A stretch of 64,000 bases of DNA. Origin: Pseudomonadales bacterium (GTDB taxonomy: Bacteria; Pseudomonadota; Gammaproteobacteria; Pseudomonadales; Halieaceae). Positions 53,330 to 61,777 of the stretch are shown piece after piece. A program made the position numbers and the translations under genes. The notes beneath the pieces were generated by a model. The model did no database searches and had not been told where the DNA came from. It saw only the letters and a list, made by a program, of their open reading frames with translations. The stretch's first letter is position 1. Every line of letters starts with the position of its first letter. The stretch lies in assembly GCA_024234735.1 (NCBI GenBank), contig JACKNV010000011.1:1-64000 (forward strand). The letters run 5' to 3'.

Positions 53330-54334
53330 GTGAGCGCGCTGCCCAGGATCGCGATCACCGTCGGCGAACCGGCCGGGATCGGCCCGGATATCGTGCTGGC
53401 CGCCGCCGCCCACAGCTGGGACGCGGAACTGGTGGCGGTGGGCGACCCGCAATTGCTGGCCGCGCGCGCCGCGCACCTGGGACTATCGGTGACCCTGCGC
53501 GAGACCGCGCCGGGCGGTCAGGCCCGGGCCCACCAGCCTGGCGCGCTGGCGGTCGTGCCGGTGCCCCTGGTAACACCCTGCCGCCCCGGCATCCTGGACC
53601 CGGCCAACGCGGCCTATGTGCTGCAAACCCTGCAACTGGCCGTGGACGGCTGCCTGGCCGGCGACTTCAGCGCCATGGTGACGGCACCGGTGCAGAAGTC
53701 GGTGATCAACGACGCCGGGATCGCCTTTACCGGCCACACCGAGTTCCTCGCCGCCGCCACTGGCACCGAGCGGGTGGTCATGATGCTGGCCACTGCCGAA
53801 CTGCGGGTGGCCCTGGCGACCACCCACCTGCCGCTGGCCGCGGTGCCCGCCGCGATAACCCCCGAACTGTTGCGTGCCACTCTGCAGATACTGGAACACG
53901 ACCTGCGCGCCAGGTTCGGTGTGGCCGCGCCGCGCATCGCGGTGCTGGGCCTCAACCCGCACGCCGGCGAGGGGGGGCACCTGGGGCGCGAGGAACTCGA
54001 CGTCATCATCCCCACCCTGGAGGAACTGCGCGCCGGCGGCATGCACCTGCAGGGGCCGCTGCCGGCGGACACGGCCTTCAATCCCAGGGTGCTGCGCCAG
54101 TGCGACGCGGTGTTCGCCATGTATCACGACCAGGGGCTGCCGGTGCTGAAGTACAGCGGCTTCGGCAATGCCGTCAACATCACCCTGGGGCTGCCCATCA
54201 TCCGCACCTCGGTGGACCACGGTACGGCGCTGGACCTCGCCGGCAGCGGCGCGGCGGACCCCGGCAGCCTGCTGCACGCCCTGGGCCAGGCGATCGCGAT
54301 GAGTGTCGCTAGCGGAGCTCGCGATAGGTCTTGA
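53330..54334 (+). CDS. pdxA: 4-hydroxythreonine-4-phosphate dehydrogenase
   Basis: Pyridoxal-phosphate synthesis enzyme, metal- and NAD-dependent. The 334-residue product has IAITVGEPAGIGPDIVLAAA, GHTEFLAAATG, GLNPHAGEGGHLGREE and YHDQGLPVLKYSGFGNAVNI with the metal His residues. GTG start at 53330. Its last 26 bp overlap the 3' end of the convergent ABC ATPase gene, an unusual tail-to-tail overlap. Confidence 0.95.
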   Translation: MSALPRIAITVGEPAGIGPDIVLAAAAHSWDAELVAVGDPQLLAARAAHLGLSVTLRETAPGGQARAHQPGALAVVPVPLVTPCRPGILDPANAAYVLQTLQLAVDGCLAGDFSAMVTAPVQKSVINDAGIAFTGHTEFLAAATGTERVVMMLATAELRVALATTHLPLAAVPAAITPELLRATLQILEHDLRARFGVAAPRIAVLGLNPHAGEGGHLGREELDVIIPTLEELRAGGMHLQGPLPADTAFNPRVLRQCDAVFAMYHDQGLPVLKYSGFGNAVNITLGLPIIRTSVDHGTALDLAGSGAADPGSLLHALGQAIAMSVASGARDRS

Positions 54335-55016
54335 GCACCGCCTGCGGCTCGCCGTCGGCAACGATCCTGCCCGCCTCGATGCAGATGGCCCGGTTGCAGA
54401 TGTCGCGCACCTGGCCCTCCATGTGAGAGACGAAGACCACGGTCTGGTCCCCGGTGATGCGCTCGATCATCGCCTTCTGGGCCTTTTCGCGAAACTGCGC
54501 ATCGCCCACGCTCAATACCTCGTCGACCAGCAGGATGTCGACATGGGTCATCAGCGCGGTGGTGAACCCCAGGCGCGCCAGCATGCCGGCGGAGTAGGTC
54601 TTGACCCGCTCCTCGAAGGAATCCCCCAGTTCCGAGAACGCCTTGATCTCTTCCAGGTAACCCCGTGCCTGGCGCGCCGTCGCCCCCTGCAGCATGGCCG
54701 CCAGCATGGCGTTGTCACGGCCCGACAGGTCGGGGCGAAAGCCCAGGCCAATGGTCAGCAGCGCCGAGGTCTTGCCGGGGTGCTGCCGCACCCTGCCGGA
54801 GGTGGGCGCGAGGATACCGGCCATCAGCCGCAGCATGGTGGTCTTGCCCACCCCGTTGCGGCCGATGATACCCAGGGTCTCGCCTTCATGGATCTCCAGG
54901 GACACCCGCTCCAGCACGTGGTGTGAACCGTGGTCGAAAGACTGCCGCCGGGACTGGTAGCTGAGGCTGACCTCCTCCAGGGACAACATGACCGGCTTGC
55001 CGTCGGCGCTGATCAC
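54309..55016 (-). CDS. Polysaccharide ABC exporter ATPase (KpsT/Wzt-like)
   Basis: Energises export of a capsular or O-antigen-type polysaccharide with the preceding permease. The product is about 235 residues: Walker A GIIGRNGVGKTTMLRLMAGI, signature YSAGMLARLGFTTAL, Walker B ILLVDEVLSVGD and the H-loop FVSHMEGQVRDIC. It lacks the C-terminal carbohydrate-binding domain of long Wzt proteins, so it is KpsT/TagH-short type. GTG 55016 overlaps the permease stop (GTGA). ATG 54989 is an alternative. Confidence 0.85.
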   Translation of the reverse strand: MISADGKPVMLSLEEVSLSYQSRRQSFDHGSHHVLERVSLEIHEGETLGIIGRNGVGKTTMLRLMAGILAPTSGRVRQHPGKTSALLTIGLGFRPDLSGRDNAMLAAMLQGATARQARGYLEEIKAFSELGDSFEERVKTYSAGMLARLGFTTALMTHVDILLVDEVLSVGDAQFREKAQKAMIERITGDQTVVFVSHMEGQVRDICNRAICIEAGRIVADGEPQAVLKTYRELR

Positions 55017-55786
55017 GACAGGGCCTTCAGGGCAAAATACTGGCTGTTGCGGCGCATGATGACCACCATGACATACAGCAGCGCCGCGGAGCCCAGCCCC
55101 ACCCAACCGAGGTGCGCCCAGTCCGGCGGCGTGTTGAACATCAATACCTGGCGGTAGGCGTCCAACAGGAACGCCAGCGGATTCACCGCCAGCACCAGGC
55201 CGGTCATGGCAGGGTCGGGCAGCGCGCGCACATCCCAGAAGATACCCGAGGTGAACAGCAGGAAGGTCATCCCCAGGGCGATGATCATGCTGAAATCCCG
55301 CACCAGGCAAACCAGGCAGGCGCCGATATAGGCGCAGGCAACGATCATCAGGTAGTTGACCAGGACGACCGGCACCAGGCACAGCCAGGTCGGGGACGGC
55401 GTGTAGCCCCAGACCAACAGGACACCGAACAGCAGCAGGAACACCGCGCCCTGGCGATACAGGCCCTCCTGCACCACGGCCAGCGGAAACAGGGTCTTGG
55501 TGACGTTGATGCGGCCCACCAGGCCGCGATTCATCACGATGCTGTTGGCGGCCTGGTTCACCGACTTGGAAAACCACAGGAACGCCAGCTTGCCGCACAT
55601 CAGGAAAACCAGGAAATCCGCCCGCCCGGTCTGCAGCAGCACCTCGAACACCACGTAGAACACCGACACCCAGAGCATGGGTTCCAGAATCCACCAGATA
55701 TAGCCCAGGAAGTAGCGCGAGGCCTCGGCCCGCAGCGACATGCGGGCCATGGTGTCGACCAGGCGAAAGTATTGCACGAGAGACAT
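55013..55786 (-). CDS. Polysaccharide ABC exporter permease (KpsM/Wzm-like)
   Basis: ABC-2 type inner-membrane permease of 257 residues with six predicted membrane helices. The start MSLVQYFRLVDTMARMSLRA and the phrases LGYIWWILEPMLWVSVFYVV and NPLAFLLDAYRQVLMF are typical of capsule exporters. No glycosyltransferase or Kps/Wz assembly genes lie nearby, so the cargo is unknown. Located in the lptD-surA-pdxA-rsmA run on the opposite strand and divergent from rsmA. Confidence 0.87.
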   Translation of the reverse strand: MSLVQYFRLVDTMARMSLRAEASRYFLGYIWWILEPMLWVSVFYVVFEVLLQTGRADFLVFLMCGKLAFLWFSKSVNQAANSIVMNRGLVGRINVTKTLFPLAVVQEGLYRQGAVFLLLFGVLLVWGYTPSPTWLCLVPVVLVNYLMIVACAYIGACLVCLVRDFSMIIALGMTFLLFTSGIFWDVRALPDPAMTGLVLAVNPLAFLLDAYRQVLMFNTPPDWAHLGWVGLGSAALLYVMVVIMRRNSQYFALKALS

Positions 55787-55908
55787 CAGTGGGCGCCGCC
55801 GGTGAACTCTGCTGATGGAAAGCGCGGCATTCTAGCAAACTGCGCGCTGCCAGGGCACCTCTGAATAAACCGGTGGGCAAGTGCGCCCGCCGCGTTACAA
55901 TGCAGGCC

Positions 55909-56697
55909 ATGAACAGACCCCCGCACCGCGCGCGCAAACGCTTCGGCCAGAACTTTCTCCGCGACGACGGGGTCATCGACCGTATCATCGCCGCCATCGC
56001 GCCGCGCAGCGACGACCACCTGGTGGAAATCGGCCCCGGCCAGGGCGCCCTGACGGCCTATCTCTCGGCCAGCGGCTGTACCCTGGATGTGATCGAGCTG
56101 GACCGCGACCTGGTACCGGGCCTGCTGGCCGCCTTCAGCGTCAACCCCCGCTTCCGGCTGCACAGCGCCGACGCCCTGAGCTTCGATTTCGCCTCCCTGG
56201 CTGCGGGCGGCACGCCGCTGCGGGTGGTGGGCAACCTGCCCTACAATATCTCCACCCCGCTGATCTTCCGCCTGCTGGAGCAGGTGGAGCTGATACGGGA
56301 CATGCATTTCATGCTGCAACTGGAAGTAGTGGAGCGCCTGGCCGCCACCCCCGGCAGCCGGCACTGGGGCCGCCTGGGCATCATGACCCAATTCTACTGC
56401 GAGGTGGAACAGCTGTTCGTGGTGCCGCCGGAGGCCTTCAGCCCGCGCCCCCGGGTGCAGTCCGCCATCGTTCGCCTCAGCCCCCGGGCAGATTCCCCCT
56501 GGCCGGACTGCGACCCCGGGCTGCTGCGCCAGGTGGTGCAGAGCGCGTTCGGCCAGCGCCGCAAAACCTTGCGTAACAATCTCAAAGGGCTTATAGATAC
56601 AGCCGGCCTGGAACGCCTCGGCATCGACCCGGGGGCCAGGGCCGAATCCCTTGCGCTGTCCCAGTTTATCGAGATCACCGCCGCCATTCATGGATAA
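55909..56697 (+). CDS. rsmA: 16S rRNA (A1518/A1519) dimethyltransferase RsmA/KsgA
   Basis: Dimethylates two adenines near the 3' end of 16S rRNA during 30S maturation. The 262-residue product has RARKRFGQNFLRDDGVIDRI, the SAM loop VEIGPGQGALTAYL and the catalytic VVGNLPYNISTPLIFRL. ATG 55909 was chosen. An in-frame ATG at 55900 is also possible and itself overlaps a TACAAT. Confidence 0.96.
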   Translation: MNRPPHRARKRFGQNFLRDDGVIDRIIAAIAPRSDDHLVEIGPGQGALTAYLSASGCTLDVIELDRDLVPGLLAAFSVNPRFRLHSADALSFDFASLAAGGTPLRVVGNLPYNISTPLIFRLLEQVELIRDMHFMLQLEVVERLAATPGSRHWGRLGIMTQFYCEVEQLFVVPPEAFSPRPRVQSAIVRLSPRADSPWPDCDPGLLRQVVQSAFGQRRKTLRNNLKGLIDTAGLERLGIDPGARAESLALSQFIEITAAIHG

Positions 56698-56803
56698 CAC
56701 AGATCACAGCGGCGCCACGCCGATCGCCGGCACTCCCCACGGGGCCACCATCGACGCCGACGGGACCAGCCGTGCCCAACGGCTATCCGCGGTCCTGCAC
56801 TAG
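56690..56803 (+). CDS. Small 37-residue ORF in the usual apaG slot
   Basis: An ORF of 37 codons (starts MDNTDHSGATPIAG, ends LSAVLH) fills the rsmA-apaH gap. Its ATG overlaps the rsmA stop by 8 bp and its stop is 8 bp before the apaH ATG, spacing that would suit translational coupling. It does not resemble ApaG, which normally sits here at about 125 residues. It could be a real small protein or chance. I do not recognise it. Confidence 0.3.
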   Translation: MDNTDHSGATPIAGTPHGATIDADGTSRAQRLSAVLH

Positions 56804-56811
56804 GGGCTGGC

Positions 56812-57636
56812 ATGAGCACCTATGTCGTTGGCGATATCCAGGGCTGCCTGCAGCCGCTCAAGTGCCTTCTCAGGAAGGTGGACTTCCGGCCCGACCGCGA
56901 CATGCTGTGGTCGGTGGGGGATATCGTCAACCGCGGGCCGCGCTGCCTCAAGACCCTGCGCTTCCTGCACGCCATGCGCGACAACCTGGTACTGGTGCTG
57001 GGCAATCATGACCTGCACCTGCTGGCGGTGGCCGCCGGCGTGCGCCCGGCCAACCGCTCCGACACCCTGGATAAAATCCTCAAGGCGCCGGACCGGGATA
57101 GCCTGCTGACCTGGCTGCTGTACCGCCCGCTGATCCACCACCAGCACGGCTATACCATGGTGCACGCCGGGATCCCGCCGCAGTGGAGCGTGGCCGACGC
57201 CATGGCGCGCGCGGCGGAGGTGGAGGCGGTGCTGCGCAGCCCCGCCTGCCTGGAGTTTTTCAAGCAGATGTACGGCAACCAGCCGCTGTTGTGGTCCGAC
57301 GAGCTGACCGGCATGACGCGGCTGCGGGTAATCACCAACTACCTGACCCGCATGCGCTACTGCACCAGCCAGGGGGTGCTGGACCTGGAGAGCAAGGGCC
57401 CCAGTCCCAATGCCGGCAAGCAGAAGGTATCCGCCTGGTTCAGCCACCCCCACCGCAAAACGGCCTGGGACCGCATCCTGTTCGGGCACTGGGCGTCCAT
57501 CGCCGGGCAGACCGACAACCCCTACGCCATCGGCCTGGACACAGGTTGCGTGTGGGGTGGTTCGCTGTCCCTGTTCGAACTGGAAACCGGCCGCTGGACC
57601 AGCTGCAAATGCAAGAACGGCCGCTGCAGGAAGTAG
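56812..57636 (+). CDS. apaH: Symmetrical diadenosine tetraphosphatase
   Basis: Hydrolyses Ap4A to two ADP, and also removes Np4 caps from RNA. The 274-residue calcineurin-like phosphatase has YVVGDIQGCLQPL, VGDIVNRGPRCLKTLRFL, LGNHDLHLLAVA and VHAGIPPQWSV. Motif I reads GDIQG where GDxHG is typical, so the His is replaced by Gln, as in E. coli ApaH. Ends with a Lys/Arg/Cys-rich tail. Confidence 0.95.
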   Translation: MSTYVVGDIQGCLQPLKCLLRKVDFRPDRDMLWSVGDIVNRGPRCLKTLRFLHAMRDNLVLVLGNHDLHLLAVAAGVRPANRSDTLDKILKAPDRDSLLTWLLYRPLIHHQHGYTMVHAGIPPQWSVADAMARAAEVEAVLRSPACLEFFKQMYGNQPLLWSDELTGMTRLRVITNYLTRMRYCTSQGVLDLESKGPSPNAGKQKVSAWFSHPHRKTAWDRILFGHWASIAGQTDNPYAIGLDTGCVWGGSLSLFELETGRWTSCKCKNGRCRK

Positions 57637-57664
57637 GGCCGCCGGCCCGGGAGGTACACCTTCG

Positions 57665-58888
57665 GTGAAGGTCTATCTGGTAGGCGGGGCGGTTCGCGAC
57701 GCCCTGCTGGGCTACCCCAGCAGCGAGCGCGACTGGGTGGTGGTGGGCGCCAGCCCCCGGGAGCTGCTGGATCGCGGCTACCAGCAGGTGGGCAGGGACT
57801 TCCCGGTCTTCCTGCACCCCGAGACCCGCGACGAGTACGCGCTGGCGCGCACCGAGCGCAAGCAGGGGCACGGCTACACCGGTTTCGCGGTGCACTGCGA
57901 CCCGGCAGTGACCCTGGAGCAGGACCTGCTGCGCCGCGACCTGACCGTCAATGCCATGGCGCGCTCCGCCGAGGGCGAGATCATCGACCCCTACGGCGGC
58001 CAGCGGGACCTGGCCGCCAGGGTACTGCGGCATGTGTCCGCAGCCTTTGTCGAGGACCCCCTGCGGGTGCTGCGCACCGCCCGCTTTGCCGCCCGCTACG
58101 CCCACCTGGGCTTCAGCGTCGCCCCCGAGACCCTTGCCCTGATGGCCGAGATCGTCAACCAGGGCGAGCTGGCGCACCTGCCGGCTGAGCGGATATGGGT
58201 GGAGCTGGAGCGCGCCCTGGGAGAGCGCGACCCGCAGGTATTCGTGCAGGTGCTGCGCGACTGCGGCGCCCTTGAGGCGCTGCTGCCGGAAGTGGAGGCG
58301 CTGTTCGGGGTGCCCCAGACCGAGCGCTACCACCCCGAGATCGACACCGGGATACACACCCTCATGGCGCTGCAGCAGGCGGCCCGGCTCACCCCGGCCA
58401 GCGACGTGCGCTTCGCCCTGCTGGTGCACGACCTGGGCAAGGGCACCACCCCCCGGGACGAGTGGCCGCGGCACATCGCCCACGAACAGCGCGGCCTGCA
58501 GCTGGTGGAACGGGTCTGCCAGCGCCTCAAGGCGCCCGGGCAATACCGCGAACTGGCGCTGAAGGTCTGCCAGTACCACACCCACTGCCACCGCGCCCTG
58601 GAATTGCGCGGCAAGACCCTGCTCGGGCTGCTGCAGGCCACCGACGCCCTGCGCCGCCCGGAGCGTTTCGAGGCCTTCCTGCTGGCCTGCGAGGCCGACG
58701 CCCGCGGCCGCAGGGGACTGGAGCAGTGCGACTACCCCCAGGCCGACTACCTGCGCCGCGCCCTGGCGGCGGCCCGGGAGGTGAGCGCCGCCGATTTCAG
58801 CGCCCAGGGGCTGCAGGGCAAGGCCCTGGGGGACGCGATCGCCAGCGAGCGGGTGCGCCGCCTGGAGGCCCTGCGCCGCACCCTGTAG
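57665..58888 (+). CDS. cca: Multifunctional CCA-adding enzyme (tRNA nucleotidyltransferase)
   Basis: Adds and repairs the 3' CCA of tRNA. The 407-residue product has VYLVGGAVRDALLG and the SSERDWVVVGASP motif (the metal Asp of class II), TVNAMARSAEG, and a C-terminal HD domain (FALLVHDLGKGTT) with phosphohydrolase activity in gammaproteobacteria. GTG 57665 with GGGAGG upstream was chosen. Close to the E. coli length of 412. Confidence 0.95.
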   Translation: MKVYLVGGAVRDALLGYPSSERDWVVVGASPRELLDRGYQQVGRDFPVFLHPETRDEYALARTERKQGHGYTGFAVHCDPAVTLEQDLLRRDLTVNAMARSAEGEIIDPYGGQRDLAARVLRHVSAAFVEDPLRVLRTARFAARYAHLGFSVAPETLALMAEIVNQGELAHLPAERIWVELERALGERDPQVFVQVLRDCGALEALLPEVEALFGVPQTERYHPEIDTGIHTLMALQQAARLTPASDVRFALLVHDLGKGTTPRDEWPRHIAHEQRGLQLVERVCQRLKAPGQYRELALKVCQYHTHCHRALELRGKTLLGLLQATDALRRPERFEAFLLACEADARGRRGLEQCDYPQADYLRRALAAAREVSAADFSAQGLQGKALGDAIASERVRRLEALRRTL

Positions 58889-58933
58889 AAGCGGTTGCCA
58901 TCAGCGCCGCGGCACTTCATTCGATGCGGGGCA

Positions 58934-59446
58934 TCAGGCCCGCGAGATCGACCGCCCCCGCCACTGGAAATCCACCCGGCGCAGCGACTGGGCCGTCTTG
59001 TCGTAGTCCCGCCACAGGCGGGCATAGGTCCGGCCCGCCACCGGGTGAACCTGCTCCGGGGCCAGCTCCGCCAGGGGGCACAGCACGAAGGCGTTCTCCA
59101 GGATCTCCGGGCGCGGCAGTTCCACGCCGTCGATGACGCCGGTGGCGGTGCCGTAGGTAAGAATATCGATATCCAGCTGGCGGGAGCTGTTGCGACTGGC
59201 GCGCTCCGGTCGACCGTGCTCGATTTCGATGTGCCGCAGGCGGCGGGCAAGCTCCCCGGGGCCGAGCCCGGTATCGATGGCGACCACCAGGTTGAGAAAG
59301 GGCTGGCCGCAAAAGCCGACCGCCTCGCTGTCGTACACCGAGGACAGGGCCAGCTCCCCGAACAAACCCTGCAGGGCATCCAGGCCGGCGACGATATAGC
59401 GCTCGCGCTCGATATTACTGCCCATGCCCAGGAATACCGCCGTCAC
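58934..59446 (-). CDS. folK: 2-amino-4-hydroxy-6-hydroxymethyldihydropteridine diphosphokinase
   Basis: Pyrophosphorylates the pterin in folate synthesis. The 170-residue product has VFLGMGSNIERER, the HPPK signature RQLDIDILTYG and PRPEILENAFVLCPLAELAP. Its ATG overlaps the folB stop (ATGA). Confidence 0.94.
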   Translation of the reverse strand: MTAVFLGMGSNIERERYIVAGLDALQGLFGELALSSVYDSEAVGFCGQPFLNLVVAIDTGLGPGELARRLRHIEIEHGRPERASRNSSRQLDIDILTYGTATGVIDGVELPRPEILENAFVLCPLAELAPEQVHPVAGRTYARLWRDYDKTAQSLRRVDFQWRGRSISRA

Positions 59447-59802
59447 CGGGAACGCTCCCCGCGCTCGATCACCACGCCCACCTCTGCCGCCTGGGCCACG
59501 GCGCCGGGCTTGGCCAGGCGCAGGCGCAGCCAGGGCACGGCGAACTCCTCCCGCAGGATGGCCGCCAAGCGCTCCGCCAGGGTCTCGATCAGCCGGCAGT
59601 CACTGCCCTCTATATAGGAGAGCAGACGGGCAGAAATGGCGGCGTAATCCAGGGCGTCCTCGATGCGATCCCCATCCGCCGCCCGGCGGATATCGGCGGC
59701 CAGTTCCAGATCCAGCACCACCTCCTGGCGAATACTCCGCTCCCAGTGGTAGACGCCGATAACCGTGGCGGCCCGCAGGCCCCTGATGTAGACGGTATCC
59801 AC
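59443..59802 (-). CDS. folB: Dihydroneopterin aldolase
   Basis: Makes the pterin used by FolK. The 119-residue product has VYIRGLRAATVIGVYHWER at the start, ALDYAAISARLLSYIEGSD and LIETLAERLA. GTG 59802 was taken as start because it gives the family N-terminus and follows tsaD by 5 bp. The plsY gene often found in this cluster is absent. Confidence 0.93.
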   Translation of the reverse strand: MDTVYIRGLRAATVIGVYHWERSIRQEVVLDLELAADIRRAADGDRIEDALDYAAISARLLSYIEGSDCRLIETLAERLAAILREEFAVPWLRLRLAKPGAVAQAAEVGVVIERGERSR

Positions 59803-59807
59803 CCGGG

Positions 59808-60848
59808 CTACCCGCCGGCCACTGCCAGCGGGGGCAGCTCTTCCATGGGCCAGCGCGGCCGCACCGGCGCTTCCGGTGGATCGACCTGCCCCGCCGCCAG
59901 GCGCACCGCGCCGGCGTAGGCGATCATGGCGCCGTTGTCGGTGCAATACTGCGGCGCCGGGTAATACACACGCGCACCCTCCCTGGCCAGCGCCTGCTGC
60001 AGCCGGCTGCGCAGGGTGCGATTGGCACTGACTCCACCGGCGATGACCAGCCGCTTGAGGTGTTCCTGGCGCAGGGCGCGGCGGCACTTGATCACCAGCG
60101 TCGCCACCACCGCCTCCTCGAACGCCGCGGCGATGTCACAGGCATCGCGCTCGCTCAGCCGGCCGCCGGCGCGACACTGCTCCACGGTGTTGAGGGTGTG
60201 GGTCTTGAGGCCGCTGAAACTGAAATCCAACCCCGGGCGATTGACCATGGGCCGCGGGAAGTCGAAGCGCCCGGGGGTACCATGCCCGGCCAGGCGGGCG
60301 ATGTGCGGCCCCCCCGGGTAGGGCAGGCCCAGCATCTTGGCAGCCTTGTCGAAGGCCTCGCCGGCGGCGTCGTCCAGGGACTCGCCGAGGATGCGATAGC
60401 GGCCGATGGCGTCCACCCGCACCAGTTGCGTGTGGCCGCCGGACACCAGCAGGGCGACAAAGGGAAACTGCGGTGGCTCCGCCTCCAGCATGGGGGCCAG
60501 CAGGTGGCCCTCCATGTGGTGCACCCCCAGCGCCGGTACGCCCCAACCCCAGGCCAGGGCCCGGCCCAGGGTCGCCCCCACCATGAGGGCGCCCACCAGG
60601 CCGGGCCCGGCGGTGTAGGCCACCCCGTCGATATCGCCCGCCGCGCAGCCGGCGTCCGCCAGCACCTGATCCAGCAGTGGCAGGGCCTTGCGGATATGGT
60701 CGCGGGAGGCCAGTTCGGGCACCACGCCACCGTATTCCACGTGGATATCCACCTGGCTGAACAGGGCGTCCGCCAGCAGGCCGCGCCCGGTATCGTAGAG
60801 CGCGACCCCGGTTTCATCGCAGGAGGTTTCCAGACCCAGGACCAGCAT
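59808..60848 (-). CDS. tsaD: tRNA N6-threonylcarbamoyladenosine transferase TsaD
   Basis: Catalytic subunit of t6A37 tRNA modification, with TsaB and TsaE. The 346-residue ASKHA-fold protein has MLVLGLETSCDETGVAL, the metal site VHHMEGHLLAP, LLVSGGHTQLVRV and VIAGGVSANRTLRSRL. The ATG at 60848 is divergent from rpsU, the classic arrangement. Confidence 0.96.
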   Translation of the reverse strand: MLVLGLETSCDETGVALYDTGRGLLADALFSQVDIHVEYGGVVPELASRDHIRKALPLLDQVLADAGCAAGDIDGVAYTAGPGLVGALMVGATLGRALAWGWGVPALGVHHMEGHLLAPMLEAEPPQFPFVALLVSGGHTQLVRVDAIGRYRILGESLDDAAGEAFDKAAKMLGLPYPGGPHIARLAGHGTPGRFDFPRPMVNRPGLDFSFSGLKTHTLNTVEQCRAGGRLSERDACDIAAAFEEAVVATLVIKCRRALRQEHLKRLVIAGGVSANRTLRSRLQQALAREGARVYYPAPQYCTDNGAMIAYAGAVRLAAGQVDPPEAPVRPRWPMEELPPLAVAGG

Positions 60849-60912
60849 TGTGTCCACCGCAAGAGTAAAGAAGGCGCATGATACTGGCTGGCCCGGCCCC
60901 TGTGTAGGCCCT

Positions 60913-60941
60913 TTGCAAATCGCGCCCGATAAGGATAGAAT
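60913..60941 (+). promoter_or_regulatory. Promoter of the rpsU-yqeY-dnaG(-rpoD) operon
   Basis: TTGCAA (60913-60918) and TAGAAT (60936-60941) with a 17-bp spacer, followed by the GC-rich discriminator GCGCGCCC expected for a stringently controlled ribosomal-protein promoter. The leader to rpsU is about 65 nt. Confidence 0.7.
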
Positions 60942-61014
60942 GCGCGCCCTTTCAGGGTGAGCGTCGGCCTCAGGCCGCCCGTGCCCGCAACTTGGACAGA
61001 CAGGTAAGGACTTA

Positions 61015-61230
61015 ATGCCCCACATCAAGATCAAGGAAAACGAGCCGTTTGATGTCGCCCTGCGGCGTTTCAAGCGCTCCTGCGAGAAAGCCGGCGTGCT
61101 GGCCGAAGTGCGCAAGCGCGAGCACTACGAGAAGCCCACCACCGTGCGCAAGCGTGCCGGTGCCGCCGCCGTCAAGCGCCACCTGAAGAAGCTCTCCCGC
61201 GAAAACCGCAAGCGCGTCCGCCTTTACTAG
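61015..61230 (+). CDS. rpsU: 30S ribosomal protein S21
   Basis: Small basic ribosomal protein needed for initiation. The 71-residue product begins MPHIKIKENEPFDVALRRFK and ends with an Arg/Lys-rich helix (KKLSRENRKRVRLY), the normal length and ends for the family. First gene of the macromolecular-synthesis operon. Confidence 0.98.
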   Translation: MPHIKIKENEPFDVALRRFKRSCEKAGVLAEVRKREHYEKPTTVRKRAGAAAVKRHLKKLSRENRKRVRLY

Positions 61231-61248
61231 GCGACGCCTGGCACTGCC

Positions 61249-61704
61249 ATGAGCGACTCCACCCTCAGGGACAGCATCACGGCGGCCATGAAGGCTGCCA
61301 TGAAGGCCCGGGACAAGGAGCGCCTGGGCACTATCCGGCTGATCCAGGCCGAATTCAAACGTATCGAGGTCGACGAGCGCATCGAGGTGGATGACACCCG
61401 CGCCCTCGCGGTGCTCGACAAGATGATCAAGCAGCGCCGCGATTCCGCCGACCAGTATTCCCGGGCCGGCCGGGAGGAACTGGCCGCCCAGGAAAACTAC
61501 GAGATCGGCGTTATCCAGGAATTTCTGCCCGCCCAGCTCAGCGAGGCCGAGCTCAGCGCGCTGGTCGACGAGGCCATCGCCGCCAGCGGCGCCACCGGCA
61601 TGCAGGCCATGGGCGCCGTCATGGGGCAGCTGAAGCCGCAATTGCAGGGCCGTGCGGATATCGGCGCCGTCAGCCAGCTGGTCAAGGCGCGGCTCACCGC
61701 CTGA
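61249..61704 (+). CDS. yqeY: GatB/YqeY domain protein
   Basis: A 151-residue soluble helical protein related to the tail domain of the amidotransferase subunit GatB. Its precise role is unclear, perhaps tRNA binding. Visible: KARDKERLGTIRLIQAEFK, EEQ-type helices around NYEIGVIQEFLPAQLSE and the C-terminal GAVMGQLKPQLQGRADIGAV. Placed between rpsU and dnaG as in Pseudomonas. Confidence 0.92.
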   Translation: MSDSTLRDSITAAMKAAMKARDKERLGTIRLIQAEFKRIEVDERIEVDDTRALAVLDKMIKQRRDSADQYSRAGREELAAQENYEIGVIQEFLPAQLSEAELSALVDEAIAASGATGMQAMGAVMGQLKPQLQGRADIGAVSQLVKARLTA

Positions 61705-61777
61705 GGCCCACCACCACTAAACATTGCGCCGCCGGCGTGGTTCAATGACCGGTCCAACAATCCTGTAGCAAGCCCCG

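Noticed and set aside
54309..55997. A single 562-residue ABC fusion protein
   Set aside because: The N-terminal half of this frame is antisense to rsmA and out of frame with the permease gene. The ATPase starts near 55016 after the permease stop.
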